Made by a program: the position numbers and the translations under genes
Notes under the pieces: model-generated
What the model was told of the DNA's origin: nothing
The model's database searches: none
What the model saw: the letters and a program-made list of their open reading frames with translations, nothing else
Part shown: in pieces, positions 9,040-17,198 of the stretch
Position numbering within the stretch: position 1 is the stretch's first letter
Layout of the letters: the number at the start of each line of letters is the position of its first letter
Source of the DNA: Treponema sp.
GTDB taxonomy: Bacteria > Spirochaetota > Spirochaetia > Treponematales > Treponemataceae
Direction of reading: 5' to 3'
Assembly: GCA_017940255.1 (NCBI GenBank)
Contig: JAGAZB010000054.1
Location: 62,001 to 126,000 of the forward strand
Length of the DNA stretch: 64,000 nt

Positions 9040-9066
9040 TCATCGGAATCTGAAAAAAAGTATTTA
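9040..9066 (-). promoter_or_regulatory. Possible sigma-28 (FliA) promoter for flgF-flgG-flgJ
   Basis: On the minus strand TAAA (9063-9066) is followed after 15 bp by TCCGATGA (9040-9047). This is close to the flagellar sigma consensus TAAA-N15-GCCGATAA. It implies a 5' leader of about 140 nt that includes the palindromic repeat. Confidence 0.45.
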
Positions 9067-9182
9067 GTGAAATTCAACACAAAAAAAACGAAAGAAAAAA
9101 CTTGCATATAAGCCAAAGTGTGATAGACTTACTATCAGATTAAAAATATATCTACCAGGCTTTTTCACGAGGAGGATTTAAA

Positions 9183-9713
9183 ATGAAAAAACTCATGGCA
9201 TTAATTGGAGCTCTCATCGTTACAGCAGGAGCATTATTTGCTGCAGACCCAGCATGCGGATTATGGAAAAGTATTGACGACAAAGACGGAAAAGTAACTG
9301 CAATCTGGAAAATTTGGGAAGAAAACGGAGTTTTGATGGGAACAATTGCCGCAACGACAAGCGACCCACAGGATGTAATTGCTACAGCCTGCAAAGAATC
9401 TTACAAAAACTTTCCTGTAAGCGGAGCCGTAAACAAGATGCATACAGTTGGAACACCTTGGATTTTCGGAATGAAAAAAGAATCAGAAGGAAACTGGAAG
9501 GGCGGACACATCATTGACCCAAGCAACGGCAAAATGTACGGCTGCGTAATTAAATATCTGAGCACAGGTGAAAAGAACAAGAGCTACAAGGCAACTCAGC
9601 CAACTCTTGCAATGGCAGGAACAGTTGGTCCGATTCAGGTTTTCCAATACTGGATTCCAGCAACTCAGGCTGATATTGAAAAAGCACAGCAGGAAAATCC
9701 CGCTAAAAATTAA
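9183..9713 (+). CDS. Exported DUF2147 family protein
   Basis: Secreted or periplasmic protein of unknown function. A signal peptide (MKKLMALIGALIVTAGALFA) is followed by the DUF2147 core: GLWKSIDD near residue 25, WKGGHIIDPSNGKMY near 100, and the closing MAGTVGPIQVFQYW near 150. Proteins of this family are about 140-180 residues, as here. It has a GGAGG Shine-Dalgarno and stands alone, followed by its own terminator. Function is not established for the family. Confidence 0.85.
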   Translation: MKKLMALIGALIVTAGALFAADPACGLWKSIDDKDGKVTAIWKIWEENGVLMGTIAATTSDPQDVIATACKESYKNFPVSGAVNKMHTVGTPWIFGMKKESEGNWKGGHIIDPSNGKMYGCVIKYLSTGEKNKSYKATQPTLAMAGTVGPIQVFQYWIPATQADIEKAQQENPAKN

Positions 9714-9750
9714 ACAGGTATTCTAACCTGAAAAAAAACTAATTTTTGCG

Positions 9751-9789
9751 CCCGAACTTCAGGAGGAAACAAGTTCGGGTGTTTTTTTT
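9751..9789 (+). terminator. Rho-independent terminator after the DUF2147 gene
   Basis: A perfect 9-bp stem CCCGAACTT/AAGTTCGGG (9751-9759 and 9771-9779) is followed by GTG and eight or more T residues. Confidence 0.9.
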
Positions 9790-9797
9790 AATAATGC

Positions 9798-9819
9798 GGT
9801 GATTAAGCTTGCCAAAAAC
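9798..9819. repeat. Degenerate copy of the GGTGGTT-AGCTTGTC-AACCACC palindrome
   Basis: GGTGATTAAGCTTGCCAAAA matches, with several changes, the 25-bp palindromes at 42863-42887 and 49228-49252. It has lost its right arm. Confidence 0.4.
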
Positions 9820-9955
9820 ATACTAAATAATTTGCAAATAGGAAAATTCAGACTTATAATAAAATTCATAGAAATTGAACAAAAATCTATAAAAAAAATA
9901 TATAAGTAAGGCAAAAACGGCAAAAACACCTTTGAACCTTACACAAGGAGTATTC

Positions 9956-11242
9956 ATGACAGAGGAACCAAGAGTATTATCAATTATTTTAGGTGGAGGA
10001 AAAGGAACACGTCTCTACCCGCTTACTAAGGAACGCTCAAAACCAGCTGTATCTTTCGGAGGAAAATACCGCATTGTTGATATTCCAATTTCAAACTGTA
10101 TTAATTCAGGATACAAAAAGATTTATCTGTTGACTCAGTTCAACTCAGCATCTCTTCACCTTCACATTTCAAATTCATACAATTTTGACCGCTTTTCTGG
10201 CGGATTCGTAGAAATTCTTGCTGCAGAACAGACTCTTGAACATTCAGGCTGGTATGAAGGAACTGCAGATGCTGTCCGCAAAAACTTCATTCACTTTAAA
10301 ACTCAGAAACCAACTCATTACATTATTCTTTCTGGCGATCAGCTTTATAAAATGGATTTGCGGGCATTTATGGATGCCCACATCAAATCTGGAGCAGATG
10401 TAACAATCGCAACTACAGCTGTAAACCGCCGCGATGCATCTGGTTTTGGAATCATGAAGATTGACCAGGACAACCGCGTAAAAGCTTTTATGGAAAAACC
10501 AAAACCAGATCAGAATATTGATGACTGGAAAATCCCGGCAGAAGCACGCGGATCCCTTCCTCCAGAAAAAGAATACCTTGCTTCTATGGGTATTTATATT
10601 TTCAATGCAAACACAATGGAAGAGTGTCTGCTTGGTGAAAATGCAAAATACACAGACTTTGGTAAGGAAATTCTTCCCCTTGCAATCGGAAAAAAGAAAA
10701 TCAATTCTTATGTATTTGACGGCTACTGGGAAGACATCGGAACTATCCGCAGCTTCTACGAAGCTAATATTGCCCTTTGCGAGCCATATCCTACATTCGA
10801 CTTCTTTGGTGAAACAAAGCCAATTTACACACACATGAGAAACCTTCCACCTTCAAAGATCAACAAGGCAGATGTAAATGCTTCTTTGATTTCAGAAGGA
10901 TGTATTATTACAGAAGCAAAATTGAATAAATCTGTAGTCGGTGTTCGCTCAATCATTAATGACGGTTCAGAACTTGACGGTGTTATTATGATGGGTGCAG
11001 ACTTCTATGATTCCGAAGAAGAAAAGTCTGCTGCAACAGACAAAAAACCAGCTACAGGTATTGGAAAGAACTGTAAGATTGCAAACACAATCATCGATAA
11101 GAATGCAAGAATCGGTGATAACTGTAAGATTGGTATCAGTGGCAAGAAGTATGAAGACGGAGACCACGGAGTATTCTACAGTGCAGACGGAATTATCGTA
11201 ATTCGTAAAGGCGCAGTTATTCCAGCAGGAACAGAGATCTAA
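9956..11242 (+). CDS. glgC: Glucose-1-phosphate adenylyltransferase
   Basis: Makes ADP-glucose from glucose-1-phosphate and ATP, the committed step of glycogen synthesis. The nucleotidyltransferase motif GGGKGTRLYPLTKERSKPAV is near residues 15-34, and the catalytic and allosteric elements include SGDQLYKMD and FMEKPK. The C-terminal third is a left-handed beta-helix domain. NSYNFDRFSGGFVEILAAEQ is typical of the plant/cyanobacteria-like branch. ATG 9956 is preceded by AAGGAG; a TTG start 8 codons upstream is possible but lacks a ribosome-binding site. Monocistronic, with a terminator downstream. No other glg gene is in the window. Confidence 0.96.
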   Translation: MTEEPRVLSIILGGGKGTRLYPLTKERSKPAVSFGGKYRIVDIPISNCINSGYKKIYLLTQFNSASLHLHISNSYNFDRFSGGFVEILAAEQTLEHSGWYEGTADAVRKNFIHFKTQKPTHYIILSGDQLYKMDLRAFMDAHIKSGADVTIATTAVNRRDASGFGIMKIDQDNRVKAFMEKPKPDQNIDDWKIPAEARGSLPPEKEYLASMGIYIFNANTMEECLLGENAKYTDFGKEILPLAIGKKKINSYVFDGYWEDIGTIRSFYEANIALCEPYPTFDFFGETKPIYTHMRNLPPSKINKADVNASLISEGCIITEAKLNKSVVGVRSIINDGSELDGVIMMGADFYDSEEEKSAATDKKPATGIGKNCKIANTIIDKNARIGDNCKIGISGKKYEDGDHGVFYSADGIIVIRKGAVIPAGTEI

Positions 11243-11293
11243 TAAATTAAGAGGTGGTGTTGAATAAACACCAAAAAAGAAAAACTAAACTTT

Positions 11294-11328
11294 ATCCAGT
11301 CTGAGAAATCAGGCTGGATTTTTTTTAT
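11294..11328 (+). terminator. Rho-independent terminator after glgC
   Basis: An 11-bp stem ATCCAGTCTGA/TCAGGCTGGAT (one G-U pair) with a GAAA loop is followed by nine T residues. Confidence 0.93.
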
Positions 11329-11555
11329 ACTTCTTCCGATTATAGAAAAACAAAAGTAGATTCTTCTCGCAGCAGCACTTTTATTTTATGCATAAAAACT
11401 GTATATTTATACATTTTTATTAAAATTGCATAAATATACACTTTTGTGTTATACGCTATATATAGTGTGTAGATAATTATTTACTATACAAGTAGGCAAT
11501 ATAGTCTATATTTTTATACACTTAACTTATTTATAATTCTTGTGCATTTTTATGC
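11329..11555. other. Gene-free A+T-rich segment with repeated TGCATAAA and TATAC motifs
   Basis: No coding sequence is seen. The stretch is very A+T-rich and repeats TGCATAAA-, TATAC- and TGTATA-type words. It includes a TGCATTTTTATGCA palindrome at its right end. It lies between two convergent transcription units, so a promoter role for them is unlikely. I see no gene or clear function here. Confidence 0.4.
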
Positions 11556-11594
11556 AAAAAAAATACCCGCCAAAAGGTAAGTTTGGGCGGGTAA
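11556..11594 (-). terminator. Terminator of the murG-to-ntrC-like operon
   Basis: On the minus strand a TACCCGCCCAAA/TTTTGGCGGGTA stem is followed by a run of U (11556-11563). It lies about 60 bp after the stop codon of the sigma-54 activator gene. Confidence 0.85.
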
Positions 11595-11656
11595 TCAAAA
11601 AAATGTATACACTGTATATTAATTTTATCTGTTAACTATTTTATACACTTCTATAA

Positions 11657-13009
11657 TTATTCAATATTATACTCTTCTAATTTACGGTGCAGTGTTTTTC
11701 TTCCGATTCCAAGTACATCAGCAGTCTTAGATTTATTTCCGTTATTTGCAGCAAGATTTTCCTGAATAATTATTTTTTCAGCTTCATCCATTGGAATTCC
11801 AACCGGAATAGAAATTACCTGCTCTGCCCCTTTCAGCTGTATTGAATTTGGTAAATCTTCTAATCTGATTTCTTCACCACTGCACATAACAACTGCGCTT
11901 TCTACACAGTTTTTAAGTTCACGTATATTTCCAGGCCAGGTGTATTTTAGCATTGCAGACTTAGCCCTGTTATCAAAGCCCTTAATGTTCTTTTCATTTT
12001 CAACATTAAACTCCCGCAAAAATGAATGCATCAAAAGAGGAATGTCATCTTTGCGTTCGCGTAAAGGAGGCATTTCAATACGGACAACATTCAGTCGGTA
12101 ATACAAATCTTCACGGAAGCGGCCGGCCTTAACTTCTTCTTCCAGATTTCTGTTTGTGGCGGCTACGATTCGGACATCACTTTCGATTGTAGTTTCACCA
12201 CCAACACGTTCAAACTTTTTTTCCTGAAGGACACGCAAAAGCTTTACCTGAGTTGCCTGATTAATTTCACCAATTTCATCCAGAAAAACAGTTCCTCCGT
12301 CGGCAAGCTCAAAACGACCTTTGTGCAAAGCTTCGGCTCCAGTAAAGGCTCCTTTTTCAAAACCAAAGAGTTCGCTTTCCAAAAGGCTTTCAGAAAGTGC
12401 CGCACAGTGAACAACAATAAAAGGCTTGTCTTTGCGAGGGGACTTATCATGAACCGCATGGGCAACAAGCTCCTTGCCGACACCGCTTTCCCCAGTGATT
12501 AAAACATTAGCCTTGGTTGGCCCGGCCTTGTCTATCATCACCCTAACCTTTGCAAGCTCGGCAGAGTTACCAATCATCTCATAAGAGCTGCCCGCAGATT
12601 TCAAAAGCTTTTCTTTAAGTTCCCTGTTCTGCTCGGCAAGTTCCTTGCCTCGCAAAGCATTTTTTACAACAATATTCAGGTGGTCCAGATCAAGAGGCTT
12701 TGTTAAAAAATCAAAGGCGCCGGCTTTTATTGCGGCAGTGGCATCGTCAATTGAACCGTGTCCCGTAAGCACAATTACAGGAATTCCAGGGTGCTCGGTT
12801 GCAACCTTCTGGACAACCTCTTCACCAGAAATTCCATCCATTCGTAAATCTGTAATTACAAGGTCTACTCCACCGGCCGCAACAAGTTCCAGTCCAGTCT
12901 TCCCATCAGGAGCCTGCTTAACAGCATAACCTTCCAGCTCAAAATTATCTGCAAGTCCATTGCGGATGTTTTCTTCATCGTCGATTGTGAGAATAGTAAA
13001 TTGTTTCAT
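11657..13009 (-). CDS. Sigma-54-dependent response regulator (NtrC/AtoC-like)
   Basis: DNA-binding transcription activator that remodels sigma-54 RNA polymerase when phosphorylated. A receiver domain occupies residues 1-120, with phospho-acceptor Asp54 (VITDLRMD) and Lys104. The AAA+ domain follows, with Walker A GESGVGKE at 173-180, the sigma-54 contact GAFTGA at 220-225 and Walker B VFLDEIGE at 241-248. A Fis-type helix-turn-helix ends the 450-residue protein ([20 protein letters not shown]). The histidine kinase gene ends 15 bp upstream, so this pair is a two-component system. The regulon is unknown; flagellar or nitrogen genes are possible but unsupported here. Confidence 0.93.
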   Translation of the reverse strand: MKQFTILTIDDEENIRNGLADNFELEGYAVKQAPDGKTGLELVAAGGVDLVITDLRMDGISGEEVVQKVATEHPGIPVIVLTGHGSIDDATAAIKAGAFDFLTKPLDLDHLNIVVKNALRGKELAEQNRELKEKLLKSAGSSYEMIGNSAELAKVRVMIDKAGPTKANVLITGESGVGKELVAHAVHDKSPRKDKPFIVVHCAALSESLLESELFGFEKGAFTGAEALHKGRFELADGGTVFLDEIGEINQATQVKLLRVLQEKKFERVGGETTIESDVRIVAATNRNLEEEVKAGRFREDLYYRLNVVRIEMPPLRERKDDIPLLMHSFLREFNVENEKNIKGFDNRAKSAMLKYTWPGNIRELKNCVESAVVMCSGEEIRLEDLPNSIQLKGAEQVISIPVGIPMDEAEKIIIQENLAANNGNKSKTADVLGIGRKTLHRKLEEYNIE

Positions 13010-13024
13010 ATATACCGCCTGTAA

Positions 13025-14233
13025 TTAATTTTCAGAAGGAAGAAGTTTTGTGCCTTTTTGCGGAACAGGGAATTCAAGAGTAAAAAGTGTCCCTTCATTT
13101 TCCTTGGAATCTACAAAGATTTCTCCGGAAAATTCTTTTGTAATTTTGTAAACCATAGTCATGCCCAAGCCGGTTCCGTTTGCTTTAGTTGTATAATAGG
13201 GCTCAAAAATTTTTGCTACAGTTTCTTCAGACATTCCGCAGCCGTTGTCGCTTATTTTTATAACGAATTTATTTTCACAAAGACAGGTTTCAATTCTAAA
13301 AAATCCAGATTTTCCAGAATCCCGGTTGCTTTTTAAGGCTGCAAGTGCATTTTGTGCAAGGTTCATAATTACATCGCGGAAAAGTTTTTCATCCAGCATA
13401 ATGCGCTTGCCCTTTCCCTCAGCCTTAAAATCAACAGAAAAACCTTCTTTTTTAAATTCCGGCTTCAAAAAATCAACTAAAGCCGCAATAAGTTTATCGG
13501 GTTCTTTTAATTCTAGGCTTGCTTTTACAGGGCGAACAGCAAGTAAAAAGTCCATTACAAGTTTATTCAGATGTTCAATTTCTTCGTTTACAATATCAAT
13601 ATGATCTTCTACAAATTTTGCAGGAGGAAGGATGTTTTCATTTTCGCGGGCTTTTTTTATAGCTTTTTGTACCAGCTGAATATGAATACTGATTGCTCCG
13701 AGCGGATTTTTTATTTCATGGGCCATACCAGCGGCAAGATTTGTAAGATTAGCAAGATTTTCCATTCGGTGAAGTAAAACATCCTGATTACGCTTTTCGG
13801 TAATGTCATTAATCAGAATAATTTTTCCACATAATTCGCAGTTATGCATCAAAGGAGAAATTGTGATTGTAATAAAGCGCACCGAGCCACCGGAGGTAAC
13901 GACAGAAAAATCTTCGCTGCTGTTGGTAATTTCCTTTGCATAACAATCTTTTAGAAAATCAGAGATTTCTTCATCTTCTATGCACTCCCATAATGGCTGT
14001 TCCTGTGTAATCATATCTTCAAGATGTACAGAAAAAGGGAGCCTGCTTTCGGCAATTGTATTGTTTCTAATCACCTTAAAATCGTTATTCACTATGATAA
14101 GGCCGGTAGAAAGAGACTCAAGAAGAGAATAAAGGCTTTCGTTTTCATCTGCTACGGCATCCAAAAGGCCTAGAAGCTGTTCTTTAGAAAGTTTTTCAGC
14201 TTTTTGAGTTACCCTTTTTACATATCCTCTCAT
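13025..14233 (-). CDS. Cytosolic PAS histidine kinase (NtrB-like)
   Basis: Sensor kinase predicted to phosphorylate the adjacent sigma-54 activator. It has no membrane segment or signal peptide, so it senses an internal cue. A PAS-like domain spans about residues 35-145. The phospho-acceptor His is in AAGMAHEIKNPLGA (His172), followed by the N box NLAQNALAAL, the G1 box DNGCGMS and the G2 box GTGLGMTM. Its ATG overlaps the stop of the preceding holB-like gene by one base (TAATG), so the two are translationally coupled. A cytosolic PAS kinase next to an NtrC-type regulator is the usual NtrBC layout. Confidence 0.92.
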   Translation of the reverse strand: MRGYVKRVTQKAEKLSKEQLLGLLDAVADENESLYSLLESLSTGLIIVNNDFKVIRNNTIAESRLPFSVHLEDMITQEQPLWECIEDEEISDFLKDCYAKEITNSSEDFSVVTSGGSVRFITITISPLMHNCELCGKIILINDITEKRNQDVLLHRMENLANLTNLAAGMAHEIKNPLGAISIHIQLVQKAIKKARENENILPPAKFVEDHIDIVNEEIEHLNKLVMDFLLAVRPVKASLELKEPDKLIAALVDFLKPEFKKEGFSVDFKAEGKGKRIMLDEKLFRDVIMNLAQNALAALKSNRDSGKSGFFRIETCLCENKFVIKISDNGCGMSEETVAKIFEPYYTTKANGTGLGMTMVYKITKEFSGEIFVDSKENEGTLFTLEFPVPQKGTKLLPSEN

Positions 14234-15453
14234 TATTTAAGTATTCCTCCATTCTGAACATTAATTACTGAAATATCACGGAAAAGAATTTCCAGCGCGG
14301 CACCTGGTGTCTGATTATATGAAGTAACATTTTCATAAGTCTGGCGTAAAAGCTGCATAATTTTGGCGCCAGCTTCTGCACCGGGCGCAGAATAAAGCAG
14401 TTTTCTGTAATGCACCGCTATATAATGCAGGAAAAGGCGGAATTCAATTCGAGGACTGAAGTTTCCGTTATTTTTTGCAAGAGAATTACAGTCTATTATG
14501 CGGCGTAAAGAAATTGCGTTGCAAAAATCATCTGCAAGAACTTTTATATCTGCAGGAGGAATCGGCAAAAATGTAAGCAGATATTCATTTATTGAACCGC
14601 TGAAGTTTTCATCATGAAAAACTCTGGTTATCACTTCTTTCTGATGCTCCGGATTGCGGTCCTTAAAAGAATATGTGCGAACTCTGGAAAGAATAGTCTG
14701 CATCATTGCATTTCTTTTTGAAGTAAGGAGAATAAAAACACAGTCCTCCGGCGGCTCTTCCAGTATTTTCAACAGAGCATTTCTTACACTTGCCAGCATG
14801 CTGTCGGCATTTTCAATTATTATAGTCTTTTTGCCTTCATCAGATTTTATGTGAGCCCATTCTTCCATATTTCTAATCTGATTTACAGGAATGGAATCAT
14901 ATAAATAATCATTTTCAAGTTTGGCAGTCTGCTTAGAAAGATTTTCTACAATTTTCTGGACTTCTTCAAACTCGGGAAGCTGACGTGGAAAATCAATTTT
15001 TTCCAAATCTTCATTAATTTCTTCCATGATTGAAGCAATTTTATTTAAATCTGAATCGCCCTGCCATAAAATCGGATTAAAACGGAGGGTCAACTTTCTT
15101 ACACTGCGTAAATAAAGGTAGCGGGCGGCTGTAAGATAGTGGGCCCCAGCTTTTAAAGCCTCCAGGAAAGTCTTTCCCGCAGCGGCAATTTCCAGAGAAC
15201 AGTCTCTTGGACCTAAAAGCATCATGTTTGTGCTGATTAAAGATTTAGACTGAAGACAGTGAGGACAAGTACACTGCCAGCTTCCTTTATGAGTTTCCGC
15301 AGAGCAGGAAAGAATTCTTGCAGTTTCCAGGGCTGCCGTTAATTTTCCGGAAGCAGCAGAACCTGCATACAAAACAGCGCGGGGAAATCTATTAGTTTTA
15401 ATATCAGAAATCAGGGCTTTTCCAGCTTCCTGTCCAACCAGATTTTCAAACAT
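14233..15453 (-). CDS. holB: DNA polymerase III delta-prime-like clamp-loader subunit
   Basis: AAA+ clamp-loader subunit of the replicative polymerase. It begins MFENLVGQEAGKALISDI, has a degenerate P-loop (GSAASGKLTAA), a zinc-type pair CTCPHC near residue 80, and the late motif NALLKILEEPPEDCVFIL then SRVRTYSF typical of delta-prime/DnaX proteins. Its length (406) exceeds that of E. coli delta-prime (334), with a long middle insertion of about 80 residues after residue 100. ATG 15453 carries a GGGGAA site; the frame is open 17 codons upstream, but that stretch lies in the cvpA gene. It overlaps the end of cvpA by 8 bp. Confidence 0.8.
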   Translation of the reverse strand: MFENLVGQEAGKALISDIKTNRFPRAVLYAGSAASGKLTAALETARILSCSAETHKGSWQCTCPHCLQSKSLISTNMMLLGPRDCSLEIAAAGKTFLEALKAGAHYLTAARYLYLRSVRKLTLRFNPILWQGDSDLNKIASIMEEINEDLEKIDFPRQLPEFEEVQKIVENLSKQTAKLENDYLYDSIPVNQIRNMEEWAHIKSDEGKKTIIIENADSMLASVRNALLKILEEPPEDCVFILLTSKRNAMMQTILSRVRTYSFKDRNPEHQKEVITRVFHDENFSGSINEYLLTFLPIPPADIKVLADDFCNAISLRRIIDCNSLAKNNGNFSPRIEFRLFLHYIAVHYRKLLYSAPGAEAGAKIMQLLRQTYENVTSYNQTPGAALEILFRDISVINVQNGGILK

Positions 15454-15949
15454 GCTCAGCTTCCCCTTGATTAGTTTTTGGTAAGGCAGGCTGAATTGTA
15501 TCAATCACCTGATTTGTTAACTTTGAATAAAAGCTTCCTTCCAGCAAGCGGTTTGCAGAGAAAAAAGGCTGTATGTTCAATATAAAAATCATCAGGGCAA
15601 CAAGGGCAAAACCTTCTACAATTCCAAAGAAAAAGCCCAAAGTGCGATCCAAACTTTTTAGAATGCTGAAAGAAAATATTTTTGAAATAATAATCTGTAG
15701 AATTTTGATGATTAAAAATACAATAACAAAAACAGTTATAAATCCAAGAATATTTTCTACGATTTCATGACCAATAAAAGACCAGACCTTAGCTGCTAAA
15801 TCATCATAAAAATATACGCCGCAAATAATACCGCATATAAGTGCAAGCTTTCCGAAAATGTTATCAACAAAACCTTTTATAAGTCCAACGATTGCAAAAA
15901 TGAGGATGATAATAGAAAGAACATAATCAAATGGTGTAAAAGGAATCAC
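15446..15949 (-). CDS. cvpA: CvpA family membrane protein
   Basis: Inner-membrane protein of the CvpA family, linked in other bacteria to colicin V production and envelope homeostasis. The 167-residue protein has four hydrophobic segments and the family core YVLSIIILIFAIVGLIKGF near the N-terminus and LDRTLGFFFGIVEGFALV near residue 105. The start is a GTG that shares its G with the TAG stop of murG (TAGTG), so expression is coupled to murG. Confidence 0.85.
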   Translation of the reverse strand: MIPFTPFDYVLSIIILIFAIVGLIKGFVDNIFGKLALICGIICGVYFYDDLAAKVWSFIGHEIVENILGFITVFVIVFLIIKILQIIISKIFSFSILKSLDRTLGFFFGIVEGFALVALMIFILNIQPFFSANRLLEGSFYSKLTNQVIDTIQPALPKTNQGEAEHV

Positions 15950-17124
15950 TAAAGCTCTCCTTGTGAAAGTTTTTCCATAAGTATTTCAGCAATCTTTTTT
16001 TCTGGAGCAGTCTGAGGTACAATCTCTTTTAAAGCTTCGGAATAAGACAAGCGTTTTTCTTTATCAAGCATCTGTGATAAAGCAGTTTTTAAGTGTTCAG
16101 AATCTGCTTCATCTCCCAAAAGAACTTCTGCGGCATTTTTTTCCTTAAAAAATTCGGCATTATCTACCTGGTCTCCGCGAGTTCCAGAGCCGCACAAAGG
16201 AACCAGAACCATTGGCTTATACAAAACAGCTGCTTCCCAAAGAGAATTTGCGCCGGCACGGGAAAGAATTACATCGGCAGCAGCCAGAACATCGGGCATT
16301 TCTTTGTAAATAAATTCATAAGGCTTGTAGGAATCTTTAAAAGCCGGAGCAAGTTCTGCATTTCTTTCCTTATCTGTGTTTAAAAGGCCTGTCTGATGAA
16401 CAACAATAAAACGCTCACAAAGCCAGCTGATATTTTCATAAACAAGATTATTAATCTGGCGGGCACCAGAACTTCCGCCCAAAACCAGAAGAACAGGCTT
16501 TTCGTGGTCTACGTTGATTCCAAGGAAAGAAAGGCCTGCAAAAGCAGAAGCCGAATAAAAAATAGGACGAACAGGATTTCCTGTTACAACTACCCTATTC
16601 TGATTTGCAGGACCAAGACGATTTTTTGTTTCCTCATAAGAAACAAACATCTTTTCTGCAGATTTAAAATTCAAACGGTTTGCGAGCCCCAGTGAAAAAT
16701 CACATTCATGAGTAAAAACCGGAATCTTTAACTGGCGGGCAGCAAAACAAGGAGGAACACTTACAAAGCCTCCCTTAGAAAAAAGAAGTGCAGGCTTATA
16801 CTTTCGTAAGATATGTTTTGCCGAAAAATAACCGCCTGCAACGCGGAATAAATCTGAAAGATTTTTCAGAGAAAAATAACGGCGTAATTTTCCTGCAGGA
16901 ATTCCATAAAAAACATCAACAGTCTGCTGACCAGAAGCAGAAACAGAAGAAGTTACAATCTTTTTATCCATTCCTTTTGAACAGCCAATCCAGCAGATTA
17001 TTAATTTACGCCCCTCTTTTTCGGCAAGAGAACGAAGCTGTTCTGCAACAGCAAGACCGGGATATATATGACCGGCAGTTCCACCACCGGTAAAAAAAAC
17101 AACATCATTATTTCGTCTTTTCAT
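15949..17124 (-). CDS. murG: MurG: lipid II-forming GlcNAc transferase
   Basis: Peripheral membrane glycosyltransferase that adds GlcNAc to lipid I to give lipid II for peptidoglycan. The N-terminal glycine motif reads FTGGGTAGHIYPGLAVAE near residues 11-28. The donor-binding half carries LGGSSGARQINNLV near 210 and the UDP-GlcNAc motif SRAGANSLWEAA near 290. The length of 391 is a little above average because of extra residues in the linker. It is the first gene of a tight five-gene run ending with a two-component system; none of the other division-cluster genes is present. Confidence 0.95.
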   Translation of the reverse strand: MKRRNNDVVFFTGGGTAGHIYPGLAVAEQLRSLAEKEGRKLIICWIGCSKGMDKKIVTSSVSASGQQTVDVFYGIPAGKLRRYFSLKNLSDLFRVAGGYFSAKHILRKYKPALLFSKGGFVSVPPCFAARQLKIPVFTHECDFSLGLANRLNFKSAEKMFVSYEETKNRLGPANQNRVVVTGNPVRPIFYSASAFAGLSFLGINVDHEKPVLLVLGGSSGARQINNLVYENISWLCERFIVVHQTGLLNTDKERNAELAPAFKDSYKPYEFIYKEMPDVLAAADVILSRAGANSLWEAAVLYKPMVLVPLCGSGTRGDQVDNAEFFKEKNAAEVLLGDEADSEHLKTALSQMLDKEKRLSYSEALKEIVPQTAPEKKIAEILMEKLSQGEL

Positions 17125-17183
17125 TTTATTTACTCAATTTTTTATTTTATCAGATTTTTTACTTTAGTGAAATACTGTTTTAT

Positions 17184-17198
17184 GCTAAACTCAAAAAC
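17184..17198 (+). promoter_or_regulatory. Leaderless-type promoter of iorA
   Basis: An extended -10 element TGcTAAACT (17184-17191 region) ends 7 nt before the ATG at 17199 and there is no Shine-Dalgarno. The -35 region is weak (TTTAGT). Confidence 0.5.

Noticed and set aside
14233..15453. Assignment as DnaX (gamma/tau) instead of delta-prime
   Set aside because: The P-loop lacks the GxxGxGKT form, the length is too short for tau, and the sequence begins with the delta-prime-like ENLVGQ start and a long middle insertion.
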